A DNA stretch of 64,000 nt from Stappia indica (GTDB taxonomy: Bacteria > Pseudomonadota > Alphaproteobacteria > Rhizobiales > Stappiaceae): the NCBI RefSeq assembly GCF_001696535.1, contig NZ_MBQE01000006.1, positions 434,001 through 498,000 on the forward strand, written 5' to 3'. The first letter of the stretch is position 1, and the number at the start of each line of letters is the position of its first letter. A program made the translations under genes and the position numbers. This document shows positions 18,048 to 27,844 of the stretch, in pieces. The notes under the pieces were generated by a model. The model ran no database searches and had not been told where the DNA came from. It worked only from the letters and a program-made list of their open reading frames with translations.

Positions 18048-18941
18048 TTACAATCCGTTGACCGGCACCTTGAGGAAGGTGCGGCCGCTGTCGTCCTTGG
18101 GGGGCAGTTTGCCGGCGCGCATGTTGACCTGTATCGAGGGAATGATCAATTTCGGCATGTCGAGCGTGGCATCGCGCGCCTGGCGCATCGCCACGAACTC
18201 CTCCTCGGTGACGCCGTCGCGCACATGGATGTTGTGCTTGCGCTCCTCGCCCACCGTGGTCTCCCAGCGGATCTCGCGGCCGTTCGGGCCGTAGTCGTGG
18301 CACATGAACAGGCGGGTCTCGTCCGGCAGCGACAGCACCTTGCGGATCGAGCGGTAGAGCTCGTGCGCGTCGCCCCCAGGAAAATCGGCCCGCGCCGTGC
18401 CGCCATCGGGCATGAACAGCGTGTCGCCGACGAAGGCGGCATTACCCATCACATGGGTCATGCAGGCCGGGGTATGGCCGGGCGTGTGCATGGCGAAGCA
18501 AGCCATGCCGCCGACCGTATAGGTGTCGCCATCGCGGAACAGATGGTCGAACTGCGAGCCGTCGCGCTGGAACTCTGTGCCTTCGTTGAACACCTTGCCG
18601 AACGTGTCCTGCACGAGCCTGATGTTCTCGCCGATGCCGATGCGCCCCCCCAGCTTTTCTTGGAGATAGGGCGCGCCGGACAGGTGGTCGGCATGGACAT
18701 GGGTCTCGATCAGCCAGTCGACCGTCAGCCCGTTCTCGCGCACGAAATCGATGATCCGGTCGGCGGATTCGTAGGAGATCCGGCCGGCGGCATAGTCGAT
18801 GTCCATCACGCTGTCGACGACGGCGCAGGCCTTGGATCCCGGATCCTGGACCACATAGGAGATCGTGTTGGTCTTGGGGTCGAAGAAGGCGGTGACCTCG
18901 GGGCGGGTCGCCGGGTCGAGCGGATAGGTCGTGTCGGTCAT
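18048..18941 (-). CDS. blh: MBL-fold persulfide dioxygenase-like hydrolase (Blh C-terminal domain homologue)
   Basis: A 297-residue metallo-beta-lactamase-fold enzyme of the persulfide dioxygenase/ETHE1-like group, expected to oxidise glutathione persulfide to sulfite with a single iron. The metal motif is ETHVHADHLSGAPYLQ, with further ligands in MHTPGHTPACM and the Asp in FVGDTLFMPDGG; CHDY near residue 220 supplies the last His. The usable start is ATG 18941, preceded by GGAG at a 9-base spacing. The open frame continues to 19895 only because of overlapping high-GC sequence. In Xylella and Agrobacterium, Blh is one chain joining this domain to DUF442; here they are two adjacent genes. Confidence 0.88.
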   Translation of the reverse strand: MTDTTYPLDPATRPEVTAFFDPKTNTISYVVQDPGSKACAVVDSVMDIDYAAGRISYESADRIIDFVRENGLTVDWLIETHVHADHLSGAPYLQEKLGGRIGIGENIRLVQDTFGKVFNEGTEFQRDGSQFDHLFRDGDTYTVGGMACFAMHTPGHTPACMTHVMGNAAFVGDTLFMPDGGTARADFPGGDAHELYRSIRKVLSLPDETRLFMCHDYGPNGREIRWETTVGEERKHNIHVRDGVTEEEFVAMRQARDATLDMPKLIIPSIQVNMRAGKLPPKDDSGRTFLKVPVNGL

Positions 18942-18994
18942 GGTGTCGTGCTCCATCGGTCGCGGATCGTGCGCGGCGGAAGGGGTGATGGGGG

Positions 18995-19432
18995 TCAGGC
19001 CGGCTGCAGCCGTCGGATGCGCCGGGCCTCGAAAAGGCGGACGGCGCCGATTGCGGTCACCAGGGCGGCTGCGAAGACGAAGGGCTCGATCCGGCCGAGG
19101 CTGAGCGCCGGCACCACGCCGCCCGGGCAGAAGCCGGCGATGCCCCAGCCGATGCCGAACAGGGCGGCGCCGCCCAGCAGCCGGGCGTCGAGCGTGGTAA
19201 GGGCCGGCAACGAGAAGCTGGAGGCCAGCACCGGCGCCGGCCGGGCCAGCACAAGCCGGTAGCCGATTGCCGCCACCAGCAGCGCGCCGCCCATCACGAA
19301 GGCCAGCGAGGGGTCCCAGCTCCCGGCGAAGTCGAAGAAGTTCAGGACCTTGGACGGGTCGGCCATGCCGGACAGCAGGAGGCCGGCGCCGAAGACGAGG
19401 CCGATGAGGAAAGCGGAAACGGTGCGGATCAT
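18995..19432 (-). CDS. YeeE/YedE-type (DUF6691) sulfur-compound permease, PmpB-like
   Basis: A 145-residue membrane protein with four hydrophobic segments. It carries the family motifs [22 protein letters not shown] near the N-terminus and [13 protein letters not shown] near residue 105; the Cys in the latter is thought to pass thiosulfate/persulfide sulfur. It begins three bases after the end of the partner permease at 19436, indicating a two-subunit unit. These half-size proteins accompany bigR/blh in other plant-associated bacteria. The transported compound is inferred only. Confidence 0.85.
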   Translation of the reverse strand: MIRTVSAFLIGLVFGAGLLLSGMADPSKVLNFFDFAGSWDPSLAFVMGGALLVAAIGYRLVLARPAPVLASSFSLPALTTLDARLLGGAALFGIGWGIAGFCPGGVVPALSLGRIEPFVFAAALVTAIGAVRLFEARRIRRLQPA

Positions 19433-19435
19433 CGC

Positions 19436-19879
19436 TCAGGCTCCGAACACGTGGCGGACGAGGAAGACGGTGACGGCGGTGGTCGCCATGAAGGTCAGCG
19501 TGGCGGCGATCGAACGCACTGAAAACCGCGCCATGCCGCACACACCGTGGCCGGACGGGCAGCCATTGGCATAGGACACGCCGACGCCGGCGATCAGTCC
19601 GCCGATCGCCAGCATCGGCAGGGACACGGGCACCTCGATCTCCGGCAGGCTGCCGGTGGCGACCAGAAGCACCAGCGGCGAGGCGATCATGCCTGCGAGA
19701 AACGCCAGGCGCCAGCCCCGCTCGCCGGCTGCCGCCGCGCCGCCCGAATAGGGCGGCAACAGCCCGCCGATCATGCCGCTGATCCCGGCGATCCGTCCCA
19801 GCAGCCCCATGGTCAGAACGGCTGAAAGGCCGATCAGCATGCCGCCCAGGGCGGAAGTAAGGGGAGTGAACTCGCTCAT
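19436..19879 (-). CDS. YeeE/YedE-type permease, PmpA-like
   Basis: A 147-residue membrane protein with four hydrophobic segments and the signature [19 protein letters not shown], which holds two cysteines. It begins [13 protein letters not shown] at 19879; the frame extends to 20032 through the regulatory region but that part is not coding. It is the first gene of the minus-strand sulfide module and lies next to the divergent bigR promoter region. With the downstream half-permease it probably forms one sulfur-compound channel. Confidence 0.86.
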   Translation of the reverse strand: MSEFTPLTSALGGMLIGLSAVLTMGLLGRIAGISGMIGGLLPPYSGGAAAAGERGWRLAFLAGMIASPLVLLVATGSLPEIEVPVSLPMLAIGGLIAGVGVSYANGCPSGHGVCGMARFSVRSIAATLTFMATTAVTVFLVRHVFGA

Positions 19880-19925
19880 GTCGACATCTCGCCAAACGGT
19901 TATTTGCGGGATTTTGCGAGGTGTA

Positions 19926-20041
19926 CGAGTCGCAGATTCTGTCAATGGCACTTTGGCACAGTTGCGACTCGCTGACCCATAAGGGCTTCCTCGAATGGAA
20001 AATATATGCGAGCCATATAAATTAGCAAGCATGAATATTCA
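19926..20041. promoter_or_regulatory. Divergent bigR/pmpA control region with palindromic candidate operators
   Basis: Between the divergent genes lies a perfect 9-bp inverted repeat CGAGTCGCA / TGCGACTCG (19926-19934 and 19963-19971, 28 bases apart). Further right, inside the first codons of bigR if it starts at 19995, is the AT-rich palindrome TATATG-CGAGC-CATATA (20003-20019), then TGAATATTCA (20032-20041). BigR-type repressors are known to bind AT-rich palindromes near their own promoter. Which of these sites is used is not established. Confidence 0.5.
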
Positions 20042-20357
20042 AGATATGGAAAGTAAGGCCGACGAGGCCGCTGCCCTGCTCGCATCGATGGCCAACAGCC
20101 GCCGGTTGCTGGTCCTGTGCCACCTCGTGCGCGGCGAATACAGCGTCGGTGCGCTGGCCGAGCGTGTCGGCCTCAGCCAGTCGGCCCTGTCCCAGCACCT
20201 TGCGAAAATGCGGGTCCAGGGCCTGGTCGAAGCCCGGCGCGAGGGCCAGACGGTCTATTACCGGCTGGCCGGTCAGGAGGTCCTCGCGGTCCTCGAGACG
20301 CTCTATGGCATCTATTGCGGCGTGGACGCAGTCCCGGAAGACGCCGCCGGAGCCTGA
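19995..20357 (+). CDS. bigR: BigR/SqrR-type ArsR-family persulfide-sensing repressor
   Basis: A 120-residue ArsR-family winged-helix regulator (helix-turn-helix around LAERVGLSQSALSQHLAKM, residues 54-72). Counting from the ATG at 19995, cysteines fall at 42 (VLCHLV) and 108 (IYCGV), matching the redox pair of Xylella BigR, which forms a tetrasulfide bridge and leaves DNA when sulfide/persulfide is present. AAGGG lies nine bases before that ATG, supporting the start; ATGs at 20031 and 20046 are alternatives. It is divergent from the permease, blh and DUF442 genes, its expected targets. Its last 46 bases overlap the end of the convergent lssY-like gene. Confidence 0.93.
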   Translation: MENICEPYKLASMNIQDMESKADEAAALLASMANSRRLLVLCHLVRGEYSVGALAERVGLSQSALSQHLAKMRVQGLVEARREGQTVYYRLAGQEVLAVLETLYGIYCGVDAVPEDAAGA

Positions 20358-22435
20358 ACGGCGCCCTGATCCGCACCCTGCCCGGTACTCTGACCGGCAT
20401 TGGGCAGGTCCACCGCCTCGCCGCCCAGCGCCACGGTCGAGCCGTCGCTGCGCATCTTCAGAACGACCCCCGGCAGCCCGTTCAGCGGGTTTTCGTCCGC
20501 CTGCGGCAGGTCGCGGTCCGCGCGCGGCGCCGACAGCTCGTTGAGCGGACGCAGGATCCGTTCGTGGATCAGCGAGCCGACCCGCAAGGGCAGCCGCTCG
20601 CCGTCCTGCGTCACGATCTCAAAGCGCGTCTGCCACAGCCGCAGGACCCAGCGCCCCCCGTCGGTGCTGCCATCTGCGCCGGCGGGCTCGTCCTCGTCCT
20701 GGCGCACCAGCACCAGGTCGGCGCCGCGTCCGTTCTGGATGCGCGGCAGGGCCGGCAGGTCTTCCGGCGCGGTCTGCCCGGTCAGGAAGCCGGCAAAGGT
20801 GGTGAGCGACCAGCCCGGCGCCGGGCGGTAGCCGTCCCGCGCCAGCGCGTCGGCCAGCGCCTGCGGGTCGCCGCTCCATTGCAGGATCAGCGGTTCCTCG
20901 CGTTCGCCGCTCAGCTCGATCCGGTGCGTCGGCACCTTTTCCCATCCGCCGGACAGCCATTCCTGGCTCGTCAGGGTCTCTATCGGCTTGGTCGGGCGAT
21001 ACATTTCGCGTGCCCGGTCGAAATCGCGCGACACATGGATGCCGCCGACCACCGCCAGCGTCGCCACGGTGAGCCCCGCCAGCGACCAGCGGCCGATCTT
21101 CTCGTTATGCACCGAGCCGAAGACGAAGGCGAAGATGGCGACCATCGCCGTGCCGAAGGTGATGCCGCCGACCACGTCGCTCATCCAGTGGGCGCCGAGA
21201 TAGATCCGCGAGAAGGCGACCGCGCCGATCAGCGGCACGGCGAGCGAGAAGATGCCGGCCTTGATCAGGGGCGAGCGGTCATGGGCGACCAGCACCGCGA
21301 TGATGCCGAACAGCACCGCCGTCAGCGTCGCGTGGCCGGAGGGGAAGGACAGCGCGTCGGCGCCGGTATAGATCTCGATCGGCCGCTCGCGCTGGAACAG
21401 CATCTTGAACAGAGGCACGAAGACGGCCGCGCTGGCGATCGCGATCATCAGGCCCGTCGCCCGCCGCCAAGCCTTGCGCGCGAACAGGTAGGCGATCACC
21501 ACCGCCGCCACGGAGGCGATCACCACCCCGTCGCCGAGCATGGTGATGAAGGTCATGATGTCGTCGCCGACCGGCGTGCGCAGGTCCTGGAACAGGTTGC
21601 GGATCGAGGTATCGGCGCGGTTCAATCCGTTGTCGGGCGAGATCGCCGCCGCCAGCGCCGCGAACAGCGGTACGGTGACGATCAGCAGCAGCGCCGAGAC
21701 GATCATGCCGGCCGAGCGCGGATGCGCCGGATCCAGCATCTTCGCCAGCCACAGGCTGACACGGTTCTGGTGCCGGCCCAGCCATTCGACTGTCCTCAAC
21801 CGGCTGCCGGCATAGAGCGGCAGCACGATCAGGATCAGCCAGCGGGCGATCATCACCGCGACGAAGAGCAGCACCAGCAGCACGCCCAGCACCGTGGCCA
21901 GCCGGCCGCTGATCTCGCCGAGCGCGCTGAAGGCGGTGCCGGCGATGACGCCGGGGCCCAGATGCACGATGGCCCAGACGATGGCCGAAGTGACGTTGAT
22001 GAAGGTGAAGCGGCCGACCGGCATGCCGACCATGCCGGCAATTCCCGGCACGATGGCCTTCACGCCCGGCACGAAACGGCCGATGAACACGCTCTTGCCG
22101 CCATGCAGCAGGAAATAGGCCTCGCCCCGGTCGACCAGCGTTCGATAGCGGTTGAACGGCCAGACCGACTTGATCTGGTGCTTGTAGACATGCCCGACCC
22201 AGTAGGAGATGGCATCGCCGGCGATGGCGCCCATCGTCGTCCAGAACAGGATCGGCCAGGGATCGAGCTTGCCGAGACCGACCAGCGTTCCCGCACCCAC
22301 GAGCACGACGGTCGAGGGCACGAACATGCCGATGATGAACAGCGCCTCGCCCATGGCGATCGTGAACACGACCACGTTGGCGAGAAGCGGGTTTTCGCCG
22401 ATGAAGGCGACGAGCTGATTGAGAAGGTCCGTCAC
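20312..22435 (-). CDS. Three-part membrane phosphatase: DedA + PAP2 + LssY C-terminal domain
   Basis: A 707-residue protein. Residues about 1-200 are a DedA (SNARE-associated) domain with FVPSTVVLVGAGTL and FIGRFVPGVKAIVPGIAGM. About 260-450 is a PAP2 phosphatase with its three motifs KMLFQRERP, SFPSGHATLT and SRIYLGAHWMSDVVGG, giving the catalytic histidines. The C-terminal about 200 residues match LssY-type domains (ETLTSQEWLSGGWEK), ending in a Gly/Gln/Ala-rich tail. It probably dephosphorylates lipid phosphates such as undecaprenyl-PP or phosphatidic acid and may move them across the inner membrane. The start is taken as GTG 22435 (VTDLLNQLVAFIGE), as in relatives. The stop lies within bigR. 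Confidence 0.86.
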   Translation of the reverse strand: MTDLLNQLVAFIGENPLLANVVVFTIAMGEALFIIGMFVPSTVVLVGAGTLVGLGKLDPWPILFWTTMGAIAGDAISYWVGHVYKHQIKSVWPFNRYRTLVDRGEAYFLLHGGKSVFIGRFVPGVKAIVPGIAGMVGMPVGRFTFINVTSAIVWAIVHLGPGVIAGTAFSALGEISGRLATVLGVLLVLLFVAVMIARWLILIVLPLYAGSRLRTVEWLGRHQNRVSLWLAKMLDPAHPRSAGMIVSALLLIVTVPLFAALAAAISPDNGLNRADTSIRNLFQDLRTPVGDDIMTFITMLGDGVVIASVAAVVIAYLFARKAWRRATGLMIAIASAAVFVPLFKMLFQRERPIEIYTGADALSFPSGHATLTAVLFGIIAVLVAHDRSPLIKAGIFSLAVPLIGAVAFSRIYLGAHWMSDVVGGITFGTAMVAIFAFVFGSVHNEKIGRWSLAGLTVATLAVVGGIHVSRDFDRAREMYRPTKPIETLTSQEWLSGGWEKVPTHRIELSGEREEPLILQWSGDPQALADALARDGYRPAPGWSLTTFAGFLTGQTAPEDLPALPRIQNGRGADLVLVRQDEDEPAGADGSTDGGRWVLRLWQTRFEIVTQDGERLPLRVGSLIHERILRPLNELSAPRADRDLPQADENPLNGLPGVVLKMRSDGSTVALGGEAVDLPNAGQSTGQGADQGAVQAPAASSGTASTPQ

Positions 22436-22740
22436 GAGACGCGGCCCGGCATATCCTGTTTCCTGGCTGGCGCGGGGCGGAAGCCCCCGGCGCGGCCCGC
22501 TACATGTACGTCCTGCGACCGGCTTCGCCAATCCTCGGAAGGCGCATTTTTGCCTCTGCGCCCGGCAGTTTGGCGCAAGCCATATGACAGGCGCGGCCCG
22601 TGCGACTATATGTGGCGGCCCCGTCGCCCCGGATCGGGGCCGTGCACGCCCCGGCCATTGCATCGCGGCGGCACGCGCGGCACCTTGGGTCCGTCCGGGC
22701 ACGCTGTGCCGGCGGAATGACAGCAGGAGAGCAGCGCCCC
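22436..22740. other. 305-base divergent intergenic region, lssY-like gene / PAP
   Basis: No gene is seen between the GTG of the lssY-like gene and the GTG of the phosphotransferase. It contains a GC hairpin around 22610-22650 with no T run. It should hold two divergent promoters, but no convincing -35/-10 pair could be picked. Confidence 0.5.
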
Positions 22741-24207
22741 GTGTTTCAGTCGGCTTCCCTTCCCCTCGACCTGTCCCGCACTGACTTCGACGCGCTCGAG
22801 CCGAAGCTGCGCACCGAGCTTCTGGCCGCCCAGCGCGAGGTGATCGAGAAGAAGCCCTTCTCCGTGCTGGTGGTGATCGCCGGTGTCGACGGTGCCGGCA
22901 AGAACGACGCCATCGCGCGCCTGCACGAATGGCTCGACGTGCGCTACGTCACCTGCAACGCCTACGACGAGGAGACCGAAGAGGAACGCGGCCGCCCGGA
23001 TCTCTGGCGCTACTGGCGCGACCTGCCGGCGCTGGGCGAGACCTCCATCGTCGTCTCCTCCTGGTACAACGAACCGCTGCGCTGCTTCGTCCAGGGCGAG
23101 ATCGGCGAGGCCGAGTTCGAGCGCCGGCTTGCCCGCATCAACCGGTTCGAGGGGCTGCTGGCCAGCGAGAACGTCTTGGTTCTGAAATTCTGGTTCTCGC
23201 TCACGCCGGAAACGCAGAAGCGCCGGCTCAAGGGGCTGGGCCGCAAGGATCGCGCCCGCCGGATCCTGGCCGAATGGGCCGATATCACCCATGCCCCGGG
23301 CGCCCAGGCGGCCTTCGAACGGGCGGCCCTCGCCACCTCCACGCCGGCCGCGCCCTGGATCGTCATCCCCAGCGACGATGCGCGCGCCCGCGACCTCGCG
23401 CTCGGCCGCTGCGTCGAGATGGCCGTCCGCCGCCGGCTGGAAGCGGCGCCGAGCGATCCGCTGGCCCTGCCCGCCGTCGTCGCGCGCATCGAGCGGCGCA
23501 GTGCGGTCGAGGCGGTCGACCTGTCCTCGCGCCTGTCGAAACACCGCTATCGCACCGAACTCGACCGCCTGCAGGGCGAGCTGGCCCGCCTCGTCGACCG
23601 CAAGGCATTCCGCGACCGCTCGCTGGTGGTCGCCTTCGAGGGCAACGACGCCGCCGGCAAGGGCGGCGCGATCCGCCGGGTGATTCGCCCGCTCGACCCG
23701 CGTCGCTACCGCGTCCACCGCATTGCCGCCCCGACCGAGGAGGAGCACGCCCATCCCTGGCTCTGGCGGTTCTGGAACCGGCTGCCGCGCCGCGGCCACT
23801 CGGCAATCTTCGACCGGTCCTGGTACGGACGGGTGCTGGTGGAGCGGATCGAAGGTTTCTGCAGCGAGGCCGAATGGGCGCGCGCCTACAACGAAATCAA
23901 TGAGTTCGAGGCCGAACTCACCGATGCCGGGGCCATTGTCGCCAAGTTCTGGCTGGCGATCAGCCGGCAGGAGCAGCTCGCCCGCTTCAAGGAGCGCGAG
24001 GAGACCCCCTACAAGCAGTTCAAGATCACCGACGAGGACTGGCGCAACCGGCTGAAATGGGACCAGTACGCCGAGGCGGCCGGCGACATGATCGACCGGA
24101 CCTCGACCAGCTTCGCGCCCTGGCACCTGGTTGCCGCCGAAGACAAGCGCTTCGCCCGGGTCGAGGTGCTGCGCCGTCTGGTCGAGCAACTGGAGGCGGC
24201 GCTGTAG
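22741..24207 (+). CDS. pap: Polyphosphate:AMP phosphotransferase, two-domain PPK2 class II
   Basis: 488 residues forming two tandem PPK2 domains. Each has a P-loop: GVDGAGKNDAI (first) and EGNDAAGKGGAI (second). The second has the full set SWYGRVLVERIEGF and FDRSWYGR, whereas the first reads SSWYNEPLRC, the usual asymmetry in which the C-terminal half is catalytic. Such enzymes phosphorylate AMP to ADP with polyphosphate. The start GTG 22741 (VFQSASLPLDLS) matches the MFESAEL-type N-terminus of known PAP proteins and has AGGAG upstream; an ATG at 22717 is a weaker choice. A single-domain PPK2 gene lies 2.3 kb downstream on the same strand. Confidence 0.9.
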   Translation: MFQSASLPLDLSRTDFDALEPKLRTELLAAQREVIEKKPFSVLVVIAGVDGAGKNDAIARLHEWLDVRYVTCNAYDEETEEERGRPDLWRYWRDLPALGETSIVVSSWYNEPLRCFVQGEIGEAEFERRLARINRFEGLLASENVLVLKFWFSLTPETQKRRLKGLGRKDRARRILAEWADITHAPGAQAAFERAALATSTPAAPWIVIPSDDARARDLALGRCVEMAVRRRLEAAPSDPLALPAVVARIERRSAVEAVDLSSRLSKHRYRTELDRLQGELARLVDRKAFRDRSLVVAFEGNDAAGKGGAIRRVIRPLDPRRYRVHRIAAPTEEEHAHPWLWRFWNRLPRRGHSAIFDRSWYGRVLVERIEGFCSEAEWARAYNEINEFEAELTDAGAIVAKFWLAISRQEQLARFKEREETPYKQFKITDEDWRNRLKWDQYAEAAGDMIDRTSTSFAPWHLVAAEDKRFARVEVLRRLVEQLEAAL

Positions 24208-24216
24208 GGCGCATCT

Positions 24217-25095
24217 TCACGCAGCGTCGTAGGTGAATTCCTTGCGAAAGGCGCGCGGCGACAGCCCGGCGGCGGCGGTGAACACCCGCGAAAAATGCCC
24301 GGGATCGGCGAAACCCAGCCGATAGGCGACGTCGGCGACGCTGCCTTGCGTGTAGGCCAGAAGCCGCCGCGCCTCCAGCATCTGCCGCTCGCGCAGCACT
24401 GCCGAGGCCGGCCGGCCGAGCGCCTGGCGGCAAGCCCGCGTCAGGTGCGGCGTGGTCACCGCGAGTGCCGCCGCATAGGGCGCCAGGGCGTGCCACTCCC
24501 GGTAATGCGCATCGACCAGCGCCTGGAAACGGGCGGCGAGCCGGACCGCCGCACTGCCTGCCCCGGCCTCCGGCCCGGCCTGCGGTTCGGCCGCGAGCAG
24601 CCTCAGCGCCCAGACGAAGGTCAGCGTCGCCAGCGCGGCCAGCGCCTCGCCGCGATTGGCCCGGCTGCCTTGCTGTTCGGCCAGCAGCGCCTCCAGCTCG
24701 GGCGGCGCGTTGCGGGCCCGGCCGATGCGCACGCCCAGCAGCTCCCCTTGCGGATCGATGCGGGCGCGGATCGGCTCGAACACCGCCACCGGCAGGGTCA
24801 GCACCGTCCCGGTGCTGCCGGGCAGGAAGCGGAAGCCGTGCGCGACGCCGGCCGGCATGTTCAGGAAACTCGAGGCGGCGAGCGTGGTCTCGCCTTCCTC
24901 GCCGATCAGCGCGCCGCCGCCGCGTTCGATCCAGAACAGCTGGTGCAGGGACGGGTGGCGATGCCGGGCGATGCGCCAGCGGCGCGGCCCGCTGCGCACC
25001 GACAGATGTTCGATATGCAGCGTATCCGGGAAGCCCGATCCTTCCGGTTCTCCATAGAGTTCATAGTCGGGCAGCGGTCTCGATGTTCGATTCAT
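24217..25095 (-). CDS. pobR: AraC-family regulator, PobR-like
   Basis: A 292-residue regulator. The N-terminal cupin-type sensor includes RIARHRHPSLHQLFWIERGGG, with histidines typical of effector pockets. The C-terminal double helix-turn-helix (about 195-288) ends in VADVAYRLGFADPGHFSRVFTAAAGLSPRAFRKEF, the AraC signature. It is divergent from pobA, 105 bases away, the classic arrangement of the p-hydroxybenzoate-responsive PobR activator. The frame runs on to 26610 through pobA antisense, so the ATG at 25095 (MNRTSRPLPDYEL) is used. Its effector is inferred from the neighbour. Confidence 0.87.
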   Translation of the reverse strand: MNRTSRPLPDYELYGEPEGSGFPDTLHIEHLSVRSGPRRWRIARHRHPSLHQLFWIERGGGALIGEEGETTLAASSFLNMPAGVAHGFRFLPGSTGTVLTLPVAVFEPIRARIDPQGELLGVRIGRARNAPPELEALLAEQQGSRANRGEALAALATLTFVWALRLLAAEPQAGPEAGAGSAAVRLAARFQALVDAHYREWHALAPYAAALAVTTPHLTRACRQALGRPASAVLRERQMLEARRLLAYTQGSVADVAYRLGFADPGHFSRVFTAAAGLSPRAFRKEFTYDAA

Positions 25096-25107
25096 CCCTG
25101 TATTTGA

Positions 25108-26415
<1,308 letters not shown>

Positions 26416-26558
26416 CGCCGCGCCGCTTTCGTTTGCCGGTTCCTTTTTCCGCCGCGTTCCGGCCGGTTTGACAAGGGTCAAGGCGGCGCGGGCCCGAAGC
26501 CGCAGGATGGTCTTGCAAGAGATCCGCCCGCGAGCGGATGGCGGCGGAGGAGGCGGAT

Positions 26559-27719
26559 GTGACCGACGGAAAGCGACAGGCAGCGAAGGCGAACGGCAAG
26601 GCCGGCGCACCGAACGGCGCGTCTATCCCCGCATCGGAGGCCGACAGCGCGATCGGCGACGGCATGGCCGAGGGGCTGTCCCGGGAGCGGGTCGCGGCCG
26701 TTCAGGAAAGCGAGCTGGCGGCGGTTCAGGACATCTCCGGACACGAGGAAAACGGCGGCGCCGAGGGCCTTGCCGCGATCCTCGACGGGGCCTCGCCGGA
26801 CGATGCCGGCCTGATGCGGCGGGCGCTCGGATTGCCCAAGCCGCCGGGCACGCCGCGCCGGACCAGCAACGAACTTGCCCCCGACTGGCGCGAGGGAGGT
26901 TATCCTTACCGCTTCAAGATGCTGCGCCGGGACTACGAGCGCGAGAAGTTCGTCCTGCAGACCGAACTGCTCAAGCTGCAATCCTGGGTCAAGGAGGCCG
27001 GCCAGCGTGTGGTGATCCTGTTCGAGGGGCGCGACGCGGCCGGAAAGGGCGGCACGATCAAGCGCTTCATGGAGCACCTGAACCCGCGCGGCGCCCGGGT
27101 GGTGGCCCTGGAAAAGCCGGACGAGGTGGAGCGTGGGCAATGGTATTTTCAGCGTTACGTCAAGCACTTGCCGACGCTCGGCGAGATCGTCCTGTTCGAC
27201 CGGAGCTGGTATAATCGGGCCGGCGTCGAGCGGGTCATGGGCTTTTGCAACGAGGAGGAATACCGCGAGTTCCTCCGCCAGGTGCCGGAGTTCGAGCGCA
27301 ATCTGGTGCGCAGCGGAACCCATCTGATCAAGTTCTGGTTTTCCGTCAGCCGCAAGGAACAGAACCGCCGCTTCCGCGAACGCAACGTCCATCCGCTCAA
27401 GCAGTGGAAACTGTCCCCGGTCGACCTCGCCTCGCGCGACAAGTGGGACGACTATACCAGGGCCAAGGAAGCGATGTTCTTCCACACCGACACGGCGGAT
27501 TCGCCTTGGACGGTGATCAAGTCGGACGACAAGAAGCGGGCCCGGCTGAACGCCATGCGCTACGTGCTGCAGGCGATGCCCTACAAGGACAAGGACGCCA
27601 AGCGCATCGGCCGGGTCGACGACCTGCTGGTCGGCCGCGCAACGGTGCTCTCCGAGCGCGGCGAATACGATCCGCGGCGCGGCTGGGACGCCCCGGAAAC
27701 CGGTGAGGGGCTGCGCTGA
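26559..27719 (+). CDS. ppk2: Polyphosphate kinase 2 family protein, single domain
   Basis: A 386-residue protein. The first about 110 residues are a variable Ala/Glu-rich tail. Then a PPK2 core follows: YRFKMLRRDYEREKFVLQ, P-loop VILFEGRDAAGKGGTIKRFM, EVERGQWYFQRYVKHLPT, lid-side LFDRSWYNRAGVERVMGF, and WKLSPVDLASRDKWDDY. PPK2 enzymes use polyphosphate to make GTP/ATP from nucleoside diphosphates, or the reverse. I place the start at GTG 26559, which has GGAGGAGG seven bases upstream; the ATG at 26538 also lies in frame. It follows pobA by 140 bases and is not obviously linked to it in function. Confidence 0.87.
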   Translation: MTDGKRQAAKANGKAGAPNGASIPASEADSAIGDGMAEGLSRERVAAVQESELAAVQDISGHEENGGAEGLAAILDGASPDDAGLMRRALGLPKPPGTPRRTSNELAPDWREGGYPYRFKMLRRDYEREKFVLQTELLKLQSWVKEAGQRVVILFEGRDAAGKGGTIKRFMEHLNPRGARVVALEKPDEVERGQWYFQRYVKHLPTLGEIVLFDRSWYNRAGVERVMGFCNEEEYREFLRQVPEFERNLVRSGTHLIKFWFSVSRKEQNRRFRERNVHPLKQWKLSPVDLASRDKWDDYTRAKEAMFFHTDTADSPWTVIKSDDKKRARLNAMRYVLQAMPYKDKDAKRIGRVDDLLVGRATVLSERGEYDPRRGWDAPETGEGLR

Positions 27720-27844
27720 GGCGGAGCCGCCAGCTTCCGCAGGCGGCGAGCGTCCTACCGAGGCGCTTGAAACGGGCGCGGTTGGGACCGAAACTGCGGC
27801 GAAAGCCGCCACGGCCCTGCCCCTGATTCCCGGAAAAGCCGCCC

